DNA of 64,000 nucleotides from Onchidella celtica (lineage: Eukaryota; Mollusca; Gastropoda; Systellommatophora; Onchidiidae): contig OZ007579.1 of assembly GCA_963931925.1 (NCBI GenBank), positions 45,244,565 through 45,308,564 of the forward strand, in the 5' to 3' direction. Positions within the stretch are counted from its first letter, which is position 1. Each line of letters starts with the position of its first letter. Position numbers and translations under genes: made by a program. The notes beneath the pieces are model-generated. The model made no database searches. It was not told the origin of the DNA and saw nothing but the letters and a program-made list of their open reading frames with translations. Of the stretch, positions 33,701-45,700 are shown in pieces.

Positions 33701-36700
33701 ATTTTCTCCCAGTTTTCCCTGCTGAAAAACCTACAGACAGTCACCCTTATGCACCATACCCTGGTATTTCATCGGAATTCATAATTACAGACATAGAATG
33801 GCGTCTTAAATACGCACATGGCCCCTTTCTTCTCATTTCACATGTAGACGACAACCAGCATCAAAGTAAAAGTTTCCAAGATTTTCCCCAGTTCGAACTT
33901 CAGACGGTAGCATGACGTTTGGAGCACCAAAACTTTTAAAACATGACATTTGGAGCACTGCCTAAATCTAGGTCAAATTGCAGTATGACATTTGGAGCAC
34001 TACCAAAAATTAATTAAATTTCAGTATGACATTTGGCGCATCTATACCGCTGGTATTCGATTACATTTTCACAGACTCATATCAACATCAAGTCGCAAAT
34101 CTATTGAAAACAATTTCTCTCTTTTACACTCAAAAAATTTAGTTCTGCTCATCATCATCAGCATCATCATGAATTAGGTGAAAAAAGACTGGTCTATAAA
34201 TAATGACGATGATGATGTTGTTGTTGTTTTTATTATTTTTAAAAAATTATTATTACAGATATTATTATCATCATTATTAAAATTATTGGTGTTGTTGTCC
34301 TTGTCATGGCCACTCTTTGTGGCGTTTCTGGCGATTCTGATCTCTGTGTCCAATTCCCTCCACAAAACTGTCCTATTGTTTTTGTTGGGTCCCACGAAGC
34401 TTATTCTTCCCTTAGGCCTTCGACAACAGTGTGAAGTCTCGTGTAGATTATCTATTTTGTTCAACCAGTTATTAAAAAAATAATAAACCAAAAAAAGAAA
34501 AAAAAACCCAATGAAATAAACATTTTTAATGTGCGTCTCTTCACGAGACAGCCCCAAGCCTGTATAAAGGCAAAGGGAAAATGTTTATTAAAAAAAAAAA
34601 ATAAACATTTATTCAAAACGCGCACGGCTCTGAGATTTTAATGCAAAAAATGTGAAATATGAAACCGATCGTTGAATAAATATGGACTATTTAACATGTT
34701 TCTTTGTTCAGTTATGCTTATAATAATCCATATTTGGGTTCTAATATATCCTGATATCCAAATAATATCAAAATAATTTTGTAAGTTTTAAAACGCTCCA
34801 ACACAACACTTTGCCAACGTTAACTAGTCTCTATACATCTGGAATTGACTGACGGAGAGTGTATTAGGCCTATAAAGAAACTTTCTATCCCTGTGGTACC
34901 CACCGCAAGTTATTACAAAATATTCGTACAGTAATCGGTAGTCAACAGGTTGATAAAATCACAGCCCAAATGCTAGTGCTCCAAATGTCACATGCCAGCT
35001 TTCTTTGAACTAACTTAGTGCTCCAAATATCACATGGCGGCTTTCTTTGATCTGCAGTAGTGCTCCAAATGTCATACAACCCTTCAGACAGTCAGTATTA
35101 TTACATGAGTATGACGAATAGTTACGAATAGTTGCATCGTAATAAACTTAATCGGATGATACCATTTTGTTAGATGTAGTAGGGGTGACAGGATAGATAA
35201 ACAACACGCGAAAATAGTGGGGGGGGGGGGAAACGTGTAAAAACGATAGTCGCGGCAACAGAATAAACATGACATGAGGAGCAGCGCTGCCTTACAAAAT
35301 ATTGGCCTCCCGCTGAACCCAGTTTGCAGTACGTAGGCCACAATATTGGCCTCGCGTGTTGCGCGGGGAGGCCAATATAGTGGACGGGTGGGCGGGCGTA
35401 AATTTATTGTCTGCGTGGGTGGTGGAAGTAGACAATGCTTGCTAGGCCTACGCAAGACATGATTGGACGGGTGGGCGGGCATAAATTTATGGATTGCATG
35501 GGTGGTGGTGTACAGTGCTGTCACGGCACATAGTCAGCAAGTAGACAACGCTTGCTAGGCCTACGCAAGACATAATTGGACGGGTGGGTAGGCGGGCAAA
35601 TGTAAATTTATTGATTGCGTGGGTGATAGTGTAATGCGCCGTCATGACATGTGGTCAGTAAGGAAACGAAGCATTGTCGGGCTGAGTGAGAGGTGGCTAG
35701 ACAGAGGTGGCTAGACGGATGGGCGCAGTAACAGACAAAGAACAATTTATATGTCTGATTTGCTACACGCTGTACTGCGGCCTCTCCCACAATTTGCCGT
35801 ATGCACTCACGATTTAATTCTCTCACTATAGCAAGTGTCGTGATTATCGATTGCCGTTATTCAAATATTTTATTATAAAGCTTATATAGTTGAAAAAACG
35901 GGGATTTAAAATGTTCTTGCTATAGGCAAAGTTCTCGTTATTAGCAGTGTCGTTAAACATGAAGGTCCACTGTAAAACATTTTGACAACAAAGCTGGTGG
36001 AAACTTGCAGACAAATTTCATGCTGATTTTTAGCCAGGCTGAGCAGCCCAATCTATTTCAATATGATACCATGCGATGATTGAAAATGCGAGGTGTCTTA
36101 AACCAGCACTTGCAGTTGCACATCCAGTGAACACCTGGCCTGGGTAAAAAGACAGTCCTCATCTCTTTGTAGATCTCCTACTTGTTACATAAGTATCAAG
36201 TAGCACCAGTAATGAGTATTTTGACACCCCCAAAGATAGTCAGCTCCAGCTAGTCTCTCCTCAGTTCCCATGGCCCCAGGTAAACTGACAGTCTTCGTCC
36301 CTGTATAGATCTCCTTCTTATTACAAGTAGTGCCGGGCCTAACATACCATATCTAAGTGACAGGTAAATGAAGAGAATAATTTGACACTTCCACAGATTT
36401 ACCAGTTCCAATTAGTCTCTACTCGCTTCCCGAGAAGATGATTAAATTCGCATTACTACGTATCGCTGCGTGTACTCTTTCCATATGGGTATTCCGTTTT
36501 GTATTTGTCACTGCCTTGACCCTGCCCATGCCTAGTGCCTGACCTGAGAGGAGGACATTTGCAAATATTGATGGCACTCGAAGCAGTCATACATTTTTGA
36601 ATGTTGAAACTGAGTTTCTGATGACTGAAGTTATTTGTTCAGAGGTGGTTGACAATGAAAATTGGGAAACGGCAAAAATCAGTTTGAAATTTTGAATTTG

Positions 36701-39700
36701 TTTCCTTTGAAAGATATGTTTGTACTTTATTTTTTATCAGAGCAACCTGGAAGATGTTATAGAATCAAACCTCCTAATGAGTGCAGAAAAAAAAAGAAAA
36801 TAATAATAATTTGAAACAGTTTGAAATTTTGAATGTTTCCTTTGAAAGATATATATACACTCTTTTTTTTGCGAGGGCCATCCAGAAAATAATACAAAAT
36901 CAAACCTAATGAGTGCAAAAAAAAAAATTATAATAATAATTTGAAACATTGAGGGGGAGGAGAAGGAATTAAACATGGTTGCGCAAGAAAAAGTATCATA
37001 TCTTTGAAATGATGAACAGAGAATTGAACATCTGTAGGACAGCAAAGACTGGAGTTGGAACTACTGTCAATGTTTTTTGTCTGCCAGAGTAGCACACGAG
37101 CTGAAGCAGAAGCCAAATCTGAGAAATGCAACTTTCGGGCAAGTTACTAGCTGCCCTTACGAAAATACTTTGCTAACTGTAAGGGTAAGTGCATTTTGCC
37201 TTTTGTGGCGGTTATGAATGCATTACAAAACCAGTATGCCTAACCTTTCTCTTTTTTGTTTCACAGTAAAAATCAGACCATCAACAGATTAACAGATTTA
37301 CCTGATGGCATCATCAAGGTAAGATTTAGAATTTATACACACAATTTTCACTACTGAATTCCTTTGGCATTCTTGTCAGTTTTTTTGTATGTGACTCATT
37401 CTCAAAAGGTCGTCATTGTGGTGGTGGCCCTAGAAAATTGGTTTTCTCTCAGCTCAGCTGAAAGCATTTACTTCCACTCATAGTGCAATGCGTAGCAGAC
37501 AGGTTAAAGAGATAGATTTCATAACCTCAGCTGCCACAAACACTTCAAGCTGAAGAAAATGAAATAAAAAGTGAGAATTTGGTACTATTTTTGCCCTAGA
37601 ATTTGTTACATTGCAGGTGGGCTATCCTACATGGTCAAAACATTAAAAAAGTATGAGCTAATAAGTTAAAATTATTGATGTTTAAGATGGGGGGATGTTT
37701 AATGTTCAAGATTCAGCTACTTGTTTACATGTTGAGTTGAATTATTTTGTCCTAGTGGGGGGTGTAAAATTTGATTTGAGACGTCACAGTGTCAGTCATC
37801 ACAACACCTAGAAAATGATAGATCTAGCGGGAAAACGCTGACGCTTCAGTGAGTGTGAGGTGCACTGGGGCTTTCTTTGATATCTCGGGGTTTATTTTCT
37901 ATTAGACTTTCAGTGATGAGATTTTAGCTTCAGTGAAATAAAAGCAAACGAAATCAACAGCCTCGTTGTCGGTCATTCTGTGACGTCTCGGGCTGTGACG
38001 ATATCATCTATTCGCAAATTTTGTTTCGGTGTCATTCAACTTTTTACAGTAACATTTAGTTACTTCCGCCAAGAAACGGAAGTCGGATTTCGAAAGTTCG
38101 AGTGCATTGGCGTGGTTCCGAGCATAGAAGTTGTGGGTCATCACTGGTGCTTATGTGACGTCTCGGTGCAATGTGGCGTCTTGGGCCGTTCACGGGCGCC
38201 GTTAGCGTCATCAAAGCTGTCTAGGGCGACTTTGCGAGGCCAGAAAGTAAGATTGTCTAACTCGACACTGAACTATGATGCAAATTGCGACAGTTTGCCG
38301 ATTTTGCAGCTCTATCGATTCGAATGGGTAAGTATGACCAACATTAGACCTATGTCACTGTGACGTCTTCGCCATAATTATTGTATAACTTTAAATCCAT
38401 TCATTATTTGTGATATATGGCGTGATAGTTTATGCATGAAATGAGTTTTTAGATTAAATGACAAAGCTTTTTAGCCCAGACACCGAGTTACACTTACATG
38501 CTAGGCAGATAACTACCAAGACGTCACACGAATCTATGTGACTGACGGGTAGTCCGTCATTGTGACATCCTAGCTATTACCATCAACTTTTAATCTATCT
38601 ATTATTTGTGATAAACCGAGCTAGATTTAGATGCAGGAAATGGCTTTGTAGAATAAAAAGATGGGGGTTTGAGCCCAGTCAGAGAGTTAGACCTACTGCA
38701 AAGCAGATTTCTGCTGAGACGCCACACTCATCCATGTGACTGCCAATGGCAGGGCTATTGTGATGTCTCAGATTTCTTGCCATTTTAATGCATTGTTTGA
38801 ATATAATAATATCAAAGCAGATTTTGGAAACGTGAGTATGGATAACATGGGTGAGAAAGGCAGAGATTTCTTTTAGTATGGGAATAAATTTCTTTTTCTT
38901 TTACAGTTCAGTTTTTAGTGTGTGTCATAGTAGCTTATTTGAATGCATGTTTCTAAAAACTTTATATTAAAATAAGAAGCAGTAAATTGTATACATAATA
39001 GATAATGCTAAGTTTCTTTGTGTAACTGAGTTATTTTTGGCAGATTTAGCTTTGATTGAGCACGGATTTAAAGAAAGTGCTACAGAATGTGTAACTGCCT
39101 TCTTCTTCTTTTTTTTAAAATTATGACAACTGACACTGTCATCATAGTGGCATTTCAGAATCTTAAAGTTTTTTTTGCAGGCCTATGTTTTCAAGAAACT
39201 CATCTTTTAAGTACGGTACATCTTACATGTATGATGTATTCCAGTAAGTAGTAACCTCAAGAGACTTATATTGCTAATACTGTACATGTAATTTGTAATG
39301 TCAGTTTACAATGGTGATAATTATGTCCCAGCAGACGTATGACAGATTGGAATTTCAGGACCTGCTCACCCCTCACTTCATGCATTTTACCCCCTTTTTC
39401 TAAAGTTGAAAATGAAAAAAAAATATTTCAGGAAATGATACTAGTTAAGTGGCCAGTCAATCGTATGAAAAGACAGAAAATCAAAGTGTAACCTGAAAAT
39501 TATAAATTTCTTGTTGATTCTTTTATGTTTTAAAATTTGTTGGATTCTTGGTAAGCCCTAGTCATTTCAAAGTCACTGAAATAATGCCATAGTTCTTCTC
39601 CAGGTACCTCAAAAAAGTTCCACATCCCTAGATAGAAAGCCACCTCCATTTGACAAGAAAAGCAAGATAAGGTTGCAGTATGATTATGAAAGTGTTCAGC

Positions 39701-42700
39701 AAAGCTGAAGGCAGATTCTCATGTATACAGAAGACAAACTTCAAGGTGATACAAAGAACAATAACAACGGCATCAAATTGATGAACAGAAGGCTCACCAG
39801 AAGAAATAAAACTAGGCTTCACACTGCAGCATGATTCAAATACCAAATTTGATAACTGGCACAATTTGTTAATGTTGAGTCTGATTTTTAAATTTTTTTT
39901 ATTTATTTGGTTTGTATTCAGTTTTCATTCATGAACTGAAACCTTGGATAATATTAATAAATATTTTTATAATAATATATTTTAAATTACTGGTGTGAAG
40001 ATTATTGATCATAGAACCTCTATAAGTACAGGAGGCTATGAAACTGACCAAAAAGAGTGGGGCATTGGATTTATGTTGCTTCACTGTGATACTCAGTCGT
40101 ATTAGTTTATTACTGGATTATACTGATGTCAATTTTTCAATGTTAGAAGCTTACTTTGTTTATACTCTTGTTTCAGTTGATACGATGGCTCTTTGTTATT
40201 GCATTTGTGCAGTCAGTGCTGTGCATGAATAATAAATCTTTGAGTGTGACAATTTGTTCATATTTTTTCTTGTCATCACAGAGAAAAAAGTTCTGTCTGG
40301 AAAAAGTGGTCAATAAAATGCTTTTAAATCCATCCTGAACTTCCTTTTGCCCATCAGTAACAAACTGAGGCTCTTGTGGCAAATGTTTTTTAAGCAAAAC
40401 CTTTACCAAGACAACATAAAAAATGTGTGTCATCGTGACGTCTTGGCACAGGTCATGTCTAAAGCTAGGCCACAACAAATGTATAAGTGTTGTTTCACCT
40501 ATAGGTATTAGGTCTACATACACTTGATACAAAACAGTCAGAAGGAAACTGCTCAAGGAAAGTATTGCTATTTAAATGGAAAAATCAGTTGATGGTTGTC
40601 AGAGACGTCACGGTGACACACATAAATGGGCCTAGATCTGACCTGAACTGGGTGAAAAAACATACATTTGATATTCATAGGACATGAATCATCATCAGAA
40701 AGAGACAGGAAGAAGTTATAAGTCAAATGGAGCTATGTGCACGGCAGGAATGGGGCTAATAGTGTGTCATCAGTGACGTCTTAGACAGGTCACCTTTTGA
40801 TGTTACAAACCCCATATTTCACAAACAACGTTCAAAGTTATCTTTTAAAGTGCAAAATGGGGTGCAGTACGTCACTACTAAACCTCCCCAAAGGAAAAAA
40901 CATAAAAATAATGAATTTTAAAAAATAGGTACAATGTAACAAAATGGGCACGACCTTTTGAGAATGAGTCATGTGTATTTTGTATATTTTTGTATTTAAT
41001 CCCATTTGGGAAATTTACTTTGGTGTCATTGGCCATCCCATTTACAACTGGAGCAGATACGTTGTTGCCACCGTGCATCACTGGTCGGCGTGTTGGGGGG
41101 GGGGATCTTCAGCGAACTGGCCTGGAATGTTCAGAACTGTCGTGAATTTGGGGTGGTCGAAGGACATGACTAATAATTTTTTTTACAATAACCAAAGAAA
41201 AAACAATTCCAGGCAGGTTTGAGAATGAAGACGAGTCCAGTAAAGAAAATGCACATTTTGCAAATTTACAAATTATACACTATGTGGTCTATGACACAGG
41301 TGCTCTCATTTCTGACGAAATCATAACTAACTGATAGTTTCAGTTTGCCTTTATAAGGCAGTTTGTTTACGTACCTCTTGAACTACCGTCCTGTACTGAA
41401 CTCACATTGGCTGTTTAGTTGGCAGGCATTAGATCTGGTGGTTTTGTTGCTGGGCAGTGTTGGAAAGCACGATGACAAATGCTTTGTTTAAAAGTACTAG
41501 TTAGACCACTTACTCGGTTAAAAATATATCAATGTGATTTTAAAGGTCGAGTTTCAATCACCAGTGTGTAAAATGAGGCACAGAATGAAATTTCCTGTCA
41601 TACTTTTTAATTCTGCTTGAAGAAAATGCATCTTTTCTTTTTGTTCTGTCAGAATGTCGGAAGATTTTCTTTTGTTCAATGCAGTGGTGGCTGAAAATCA
41701 ACAAAAGTGTTAGAAATACAGTGAAGTTCAAAGAACTTTGAAAATACGCTCACGTACACCTTACATCTTTCTGTGCGTAATATGAAATTTTGTAGAATTT
41801 AATGCTCAGGAGTTGAAAAGCCCGTCATGATTACATTGGAGGCCTTACTTCCTTTATAAAAGGATTTTGGCACTTGAAGTTGCATTGTGTTGTCACCAGT
41901 CACATTCTAGCTTGAGATGGGTTCAAATCCTGGTTATCCAGCTAGAATCCAATCACCATCCAAAAACACCCCCAAAAACAGGGGAAAAAATTCCCCCTCC
42001 CCAAAATGAAAAAGTGAAATATGAAAGGAAATTGAGTGTGGAAATACTAGTTTGGCAGCTGTCTTCTTCTAGAGATCTCCTACAATCTCTCTCTCCCAAG
42101 AGTTTCAATTGTCATCAGAAAGACCAAGACTTTGATGCCATTGTTCTCTGCAACATTCCCAGGTGGTATGCGGTCAAGATCACACTTTGTTTCTGACTAG
42201 GGCTGGTCAAGTGTACAGTTGTGGCCTCGGGGCAGATGGGCAAACAGGTCAGTGTTAACTCCATGTTAGAAGCCATAATCTTTGATATTTCATCATTCAT
42301 TGTCATGAGTCAAGTGTTATTAAATCTCACGCAGAGCCGTGAGTTGTTTTTTTCACCACGGCCATGAGAAATTGGCTGGTGGCCTTGAACGGTCCTCGCG
42401 TATTATTGTTTGTGAGTAAAGAATTGCAAAGTTAAACTGTTAGATTCACGCTTGTTCGGTTTTAATGTTCGTGATTAGAAGGAATAGAGTAGGGGTGAGA
42501 CAAGGTGGGGATAGTTGACATTGTTTAAGTATGACTAGACAAGTTTTTGCACGTTAACTGGCTGGTAGAATAGTGCAGACTATATTCCTACATTCAAAAT
42601 GGTGGGATGTTTCGGCCAATGAGATTGCTGAACTAATTTGGCCAGCGGACTAGCCTTACCGGGTAGTTGGATAGTATAAAACATCGTGTAACGTTGAAAT

Positions 42701-45700
42701 TCATTGAATACAGACGAGAGAAGCATCGTTTCGTGAAGTATCTCCGGTTGGCCAGTACCTGAACTGAGTGGCACGAAGACTAGTCCATTGTCATCGGACT
42801 GAAGGAGCCTAGAGAGAGAAAGCTCATAGAAAGAAAGGTTTTGGTTGGACTGACCTTAAGAGTCCACGCTGCGCTCGTATGATGTTCGCGCCTACTAGCT
42901 AGGCGTGACCAACGGTAACTCATCTTTTTCACTAGTAATTGATAGAAGTCCAGAGATAGGGAGGAAACCCACAGCCTCGTAGAAAGTCTGAGAAACCCAC
43001 AGCTTGCACTCGACGAACGAGTGTTCTGTATTGTAAAGCTATCTCCATAATACGATTGAAGAAATATGGCACCTTGTTGATGAAATGAATAGTGACTGAG
43101 TGATTGCATATATATATATATATACTTTTACAAGCTGCTTAAATACCTACAAGCCAATTTGTGCTTCTGTAGGCTTTGAATGTACTGGGCTGTTCTAGCC
43201 TTCAGTGTACCTTGAGAATCTGTATTATTGCTGGAGAGTTTGCCTGGCGTCTGGCCAGTGGCGACTCAACTGTTAGTTTAGATTAATATCTTATTTCTTA
43301 TAATATACCCATTTGGCTATTAATTGCATTACCTTTGATAGGGAACTTAGTTACGTGAATATGATAGGTTAAGTTTAGTAATTAGAATTTTTGCTTTGAA
43401 TATACCTCTATTGTCTTTTGTTTAGTATATTAATATTATGTAATAATATGGCCCGGCCGGCCTGACATACATATACTCTAGTTATTTAATACTTTCTTGT
43501 GTGTTTGTGTCCGAGTGTGAGTTAACTGCCTCTCGTGCAGTCGTTAGATCCCCAAGACCATAACTCTGCTCGTGACATTCATCATCATGCCCATCAGATG
43601 ACAGTTGTACAGTAGTTTCCTGTGACCTTTGAGTTCAGATTGCAGGTTGACTTCCAGGGCCTTTTGCAAATTTATTATGGCTGTTAATGACAAATCGTCG
43701 CCTTAGAATGATAAGGTTCTGTCTCCACTTTTTGGCTGAACTGAGTTACACACTACTTCTGTGCTGTACGGGCCTTCTTCATCAAAGCATCAGGCAGATT
43801 CAGTGTGTAATTTGTAAGTATAACTAAAAAGAAAAAAAGTCTTTACAGTAAAGGTTATGGGCACATGAAACTTCAAGCATCGATATCTCAGAAGTTGATG
43901 GAAGAAAGAACCTTGTCATTCTAAGGGGGGAAGGGGGGGGGGGTCAGAGTTATTCGTAAACATGTGAAACTGAAAAATAGATTTTTAAGATAATGCTGTA
44001 AATGCCATATTTTTCATCCCAGTGGGATCCAATACGATTAGTTCAGGCTACTCATACGAGTGTTAAGAATCCAGTGTTTGTTTTCCTGCAGGATTAGGAC
44101 ATTATAATGTGACTGCTCACCCAGAACTAGTGAAAGGAGATATACAAGGGGAGAGAATAGTGTCCATTGGTTCAAGAGGGGACTGTACTCTGGCTGTTTC
44201 AGGTAACAAATTAATTTTTGGAGTATTAATTTTTTTGTTTTGCAGTCATCCTGTTAGAGATTAGAGCTTCTTGTGTGATAAGTTAGCTTGACATCAAAGT
44301 GAAAATCAGTACCTATGGTTGCCAAACATGGTCGATTACAAAACAACTTACGGACAATTTGAGAACTACACAGGGGGCAATGGAAAGAAGAACGCTTAAT
44401 ATCAAACTGCATGATGAAATTCCCCACACTGAAATATGCAAACAAACAAAGCTAACGGACATAGTAAAATTCGTGCAACAACAAAAGTGGAATTGGGCCA
44501 GACATGTGGGAAGGATAAATGATAATGGACAAAACACTGCACTGAATGGCAACCACAGACAGGAAAAAGAATGCAAGGATGACCAGGAAGAAAATAGCAG
44601 GATGATATTAAAAAGAGAGGGGGAACATCATGGATCAGGAGGACATCAGACAGAAAGGAATGGAAGTCATTTTCTGAGGGCTACATCCTGCAGTGGATGT
44701 GCAATGCCTATGTGAAGGGTGAAAGGAGTCCACATAATTCAAAGTTGACAGGAAATGGATTGGACTTTGATTTACCAGAGTTTTATAAACCTCTGATCTG
44801 AGAAACAGCCTTTCTTGTGCTGTTCGAATTATAGGAAAAAGATTAATAAAGGTAAAGAAGAAGAAAATACCAGACTTTGAAACTTCTTCTATTTAAAATA
44901 AAATTCGGTTTATCAAAGTTCAACTCACATGGACTCCACTGTAAAAATCTTGCAGTGTATTTAGAGACAGTACGAAAGCTACCTCCATGTAACCTATGCT
45001 CATTTTTTTTTTTTTATCATCCTTTATTAACCCTCACCCTGCGAAGGGCGGCAATTGTCGGTATTTACTCACAAGCGCTCACGCCGCATGGGCAGCAAAA
45101 GTCGGGAAGGTCAAGCTGACCGCGCCACGCGCAAGCTGTATTTTCACGCATCAGGTCACTGGCCTAGTTGAGACGTAACCACCGTCTTATTGTTCACTGT
45201 ATCTCTTCTAAATCAAAGGCACTGGGACATGGACATGTTAACCAGTGAACCACTGGTCGGAATCACAAAGACTAAGCTTTCAAAGGCTCTCCCCACACTT
45301 TCAAAAGATGTAACATCGACATGCGAAATGTTGCTCAACAAATTTGCAATATTATCTCATTTTCTCACAAGCTGACCACCATCTGGAATTGTCTGTAGCT
45401 AAGAACCAATCAGAAACAAGCTCTGAAATAATCTTTGCCCCAAATGCTCACATTGGTTATTAGTATGTGTCAATCAGGATGAAACCATTTGTGTAGGGCT
45501 TGGGAGGGCGTGGCTAGTTATCATGCTTCATTCCCAAGAAAGCTACAGCTGTCAGTTTGGAATCATAAGTCAGATCATTTGTTAGAGACTGACAGACTAA
45601 GGTTTTGCTGGTTAATTCATTATCAAGCGTGATAAGGCATAGCAGCGAATGTTTTCATACCGATCAATAAAAACCGAACCACGTGGACAGCGTTTGTGGT

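Larger units (their letters stand above)
32344..35972. mobile_element. Tigger/pogo-like Tc1-mariner element (non-autonomous), with insertions
   Basis: Begins CAGTGGAACTTGGTCATAAC and ends with the complement of CAGTGGACCTTCATG. Both ends carry further AACGAG motifs, as in Tigger/pogo termini (CAGTGGAACC...AACGAG). The flanking TA (32342-32343, 35973-35974) is duplicated; removing the element and one TA restores the fourth 42-bp unit exactly. Own sequence is about 1.36 kb without a transposase; the rest is inserted repeat A copy 2. It contains a 30-bp-scale inverted pair near 32830 and 33010 (GATCAAAGACTGTGCTGCGA) and a GGACGGGTGGGCGGGC tandem array at 35382-35660. Confidence 0.82.
31845..37266 (+). 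other. RCC1L intron 5 (nested transposons)
   Basis: 5.4 kb. Carries the 42-bp minisatellite interrupted by a Tigger/pogo-like element, itself hosting repeat A copy 2 and the iterated-terminus element, then two sets of ~140-bp tandem duplications (36130-36430 and 36679-36950). Confidence 0.8.

Noticed and set aside
37980-38363. 127-codon ORF in element P copy 2
   Set aside because: Truncated in copy 1 by the internal deletion, and no recognisable transposase or other motif.
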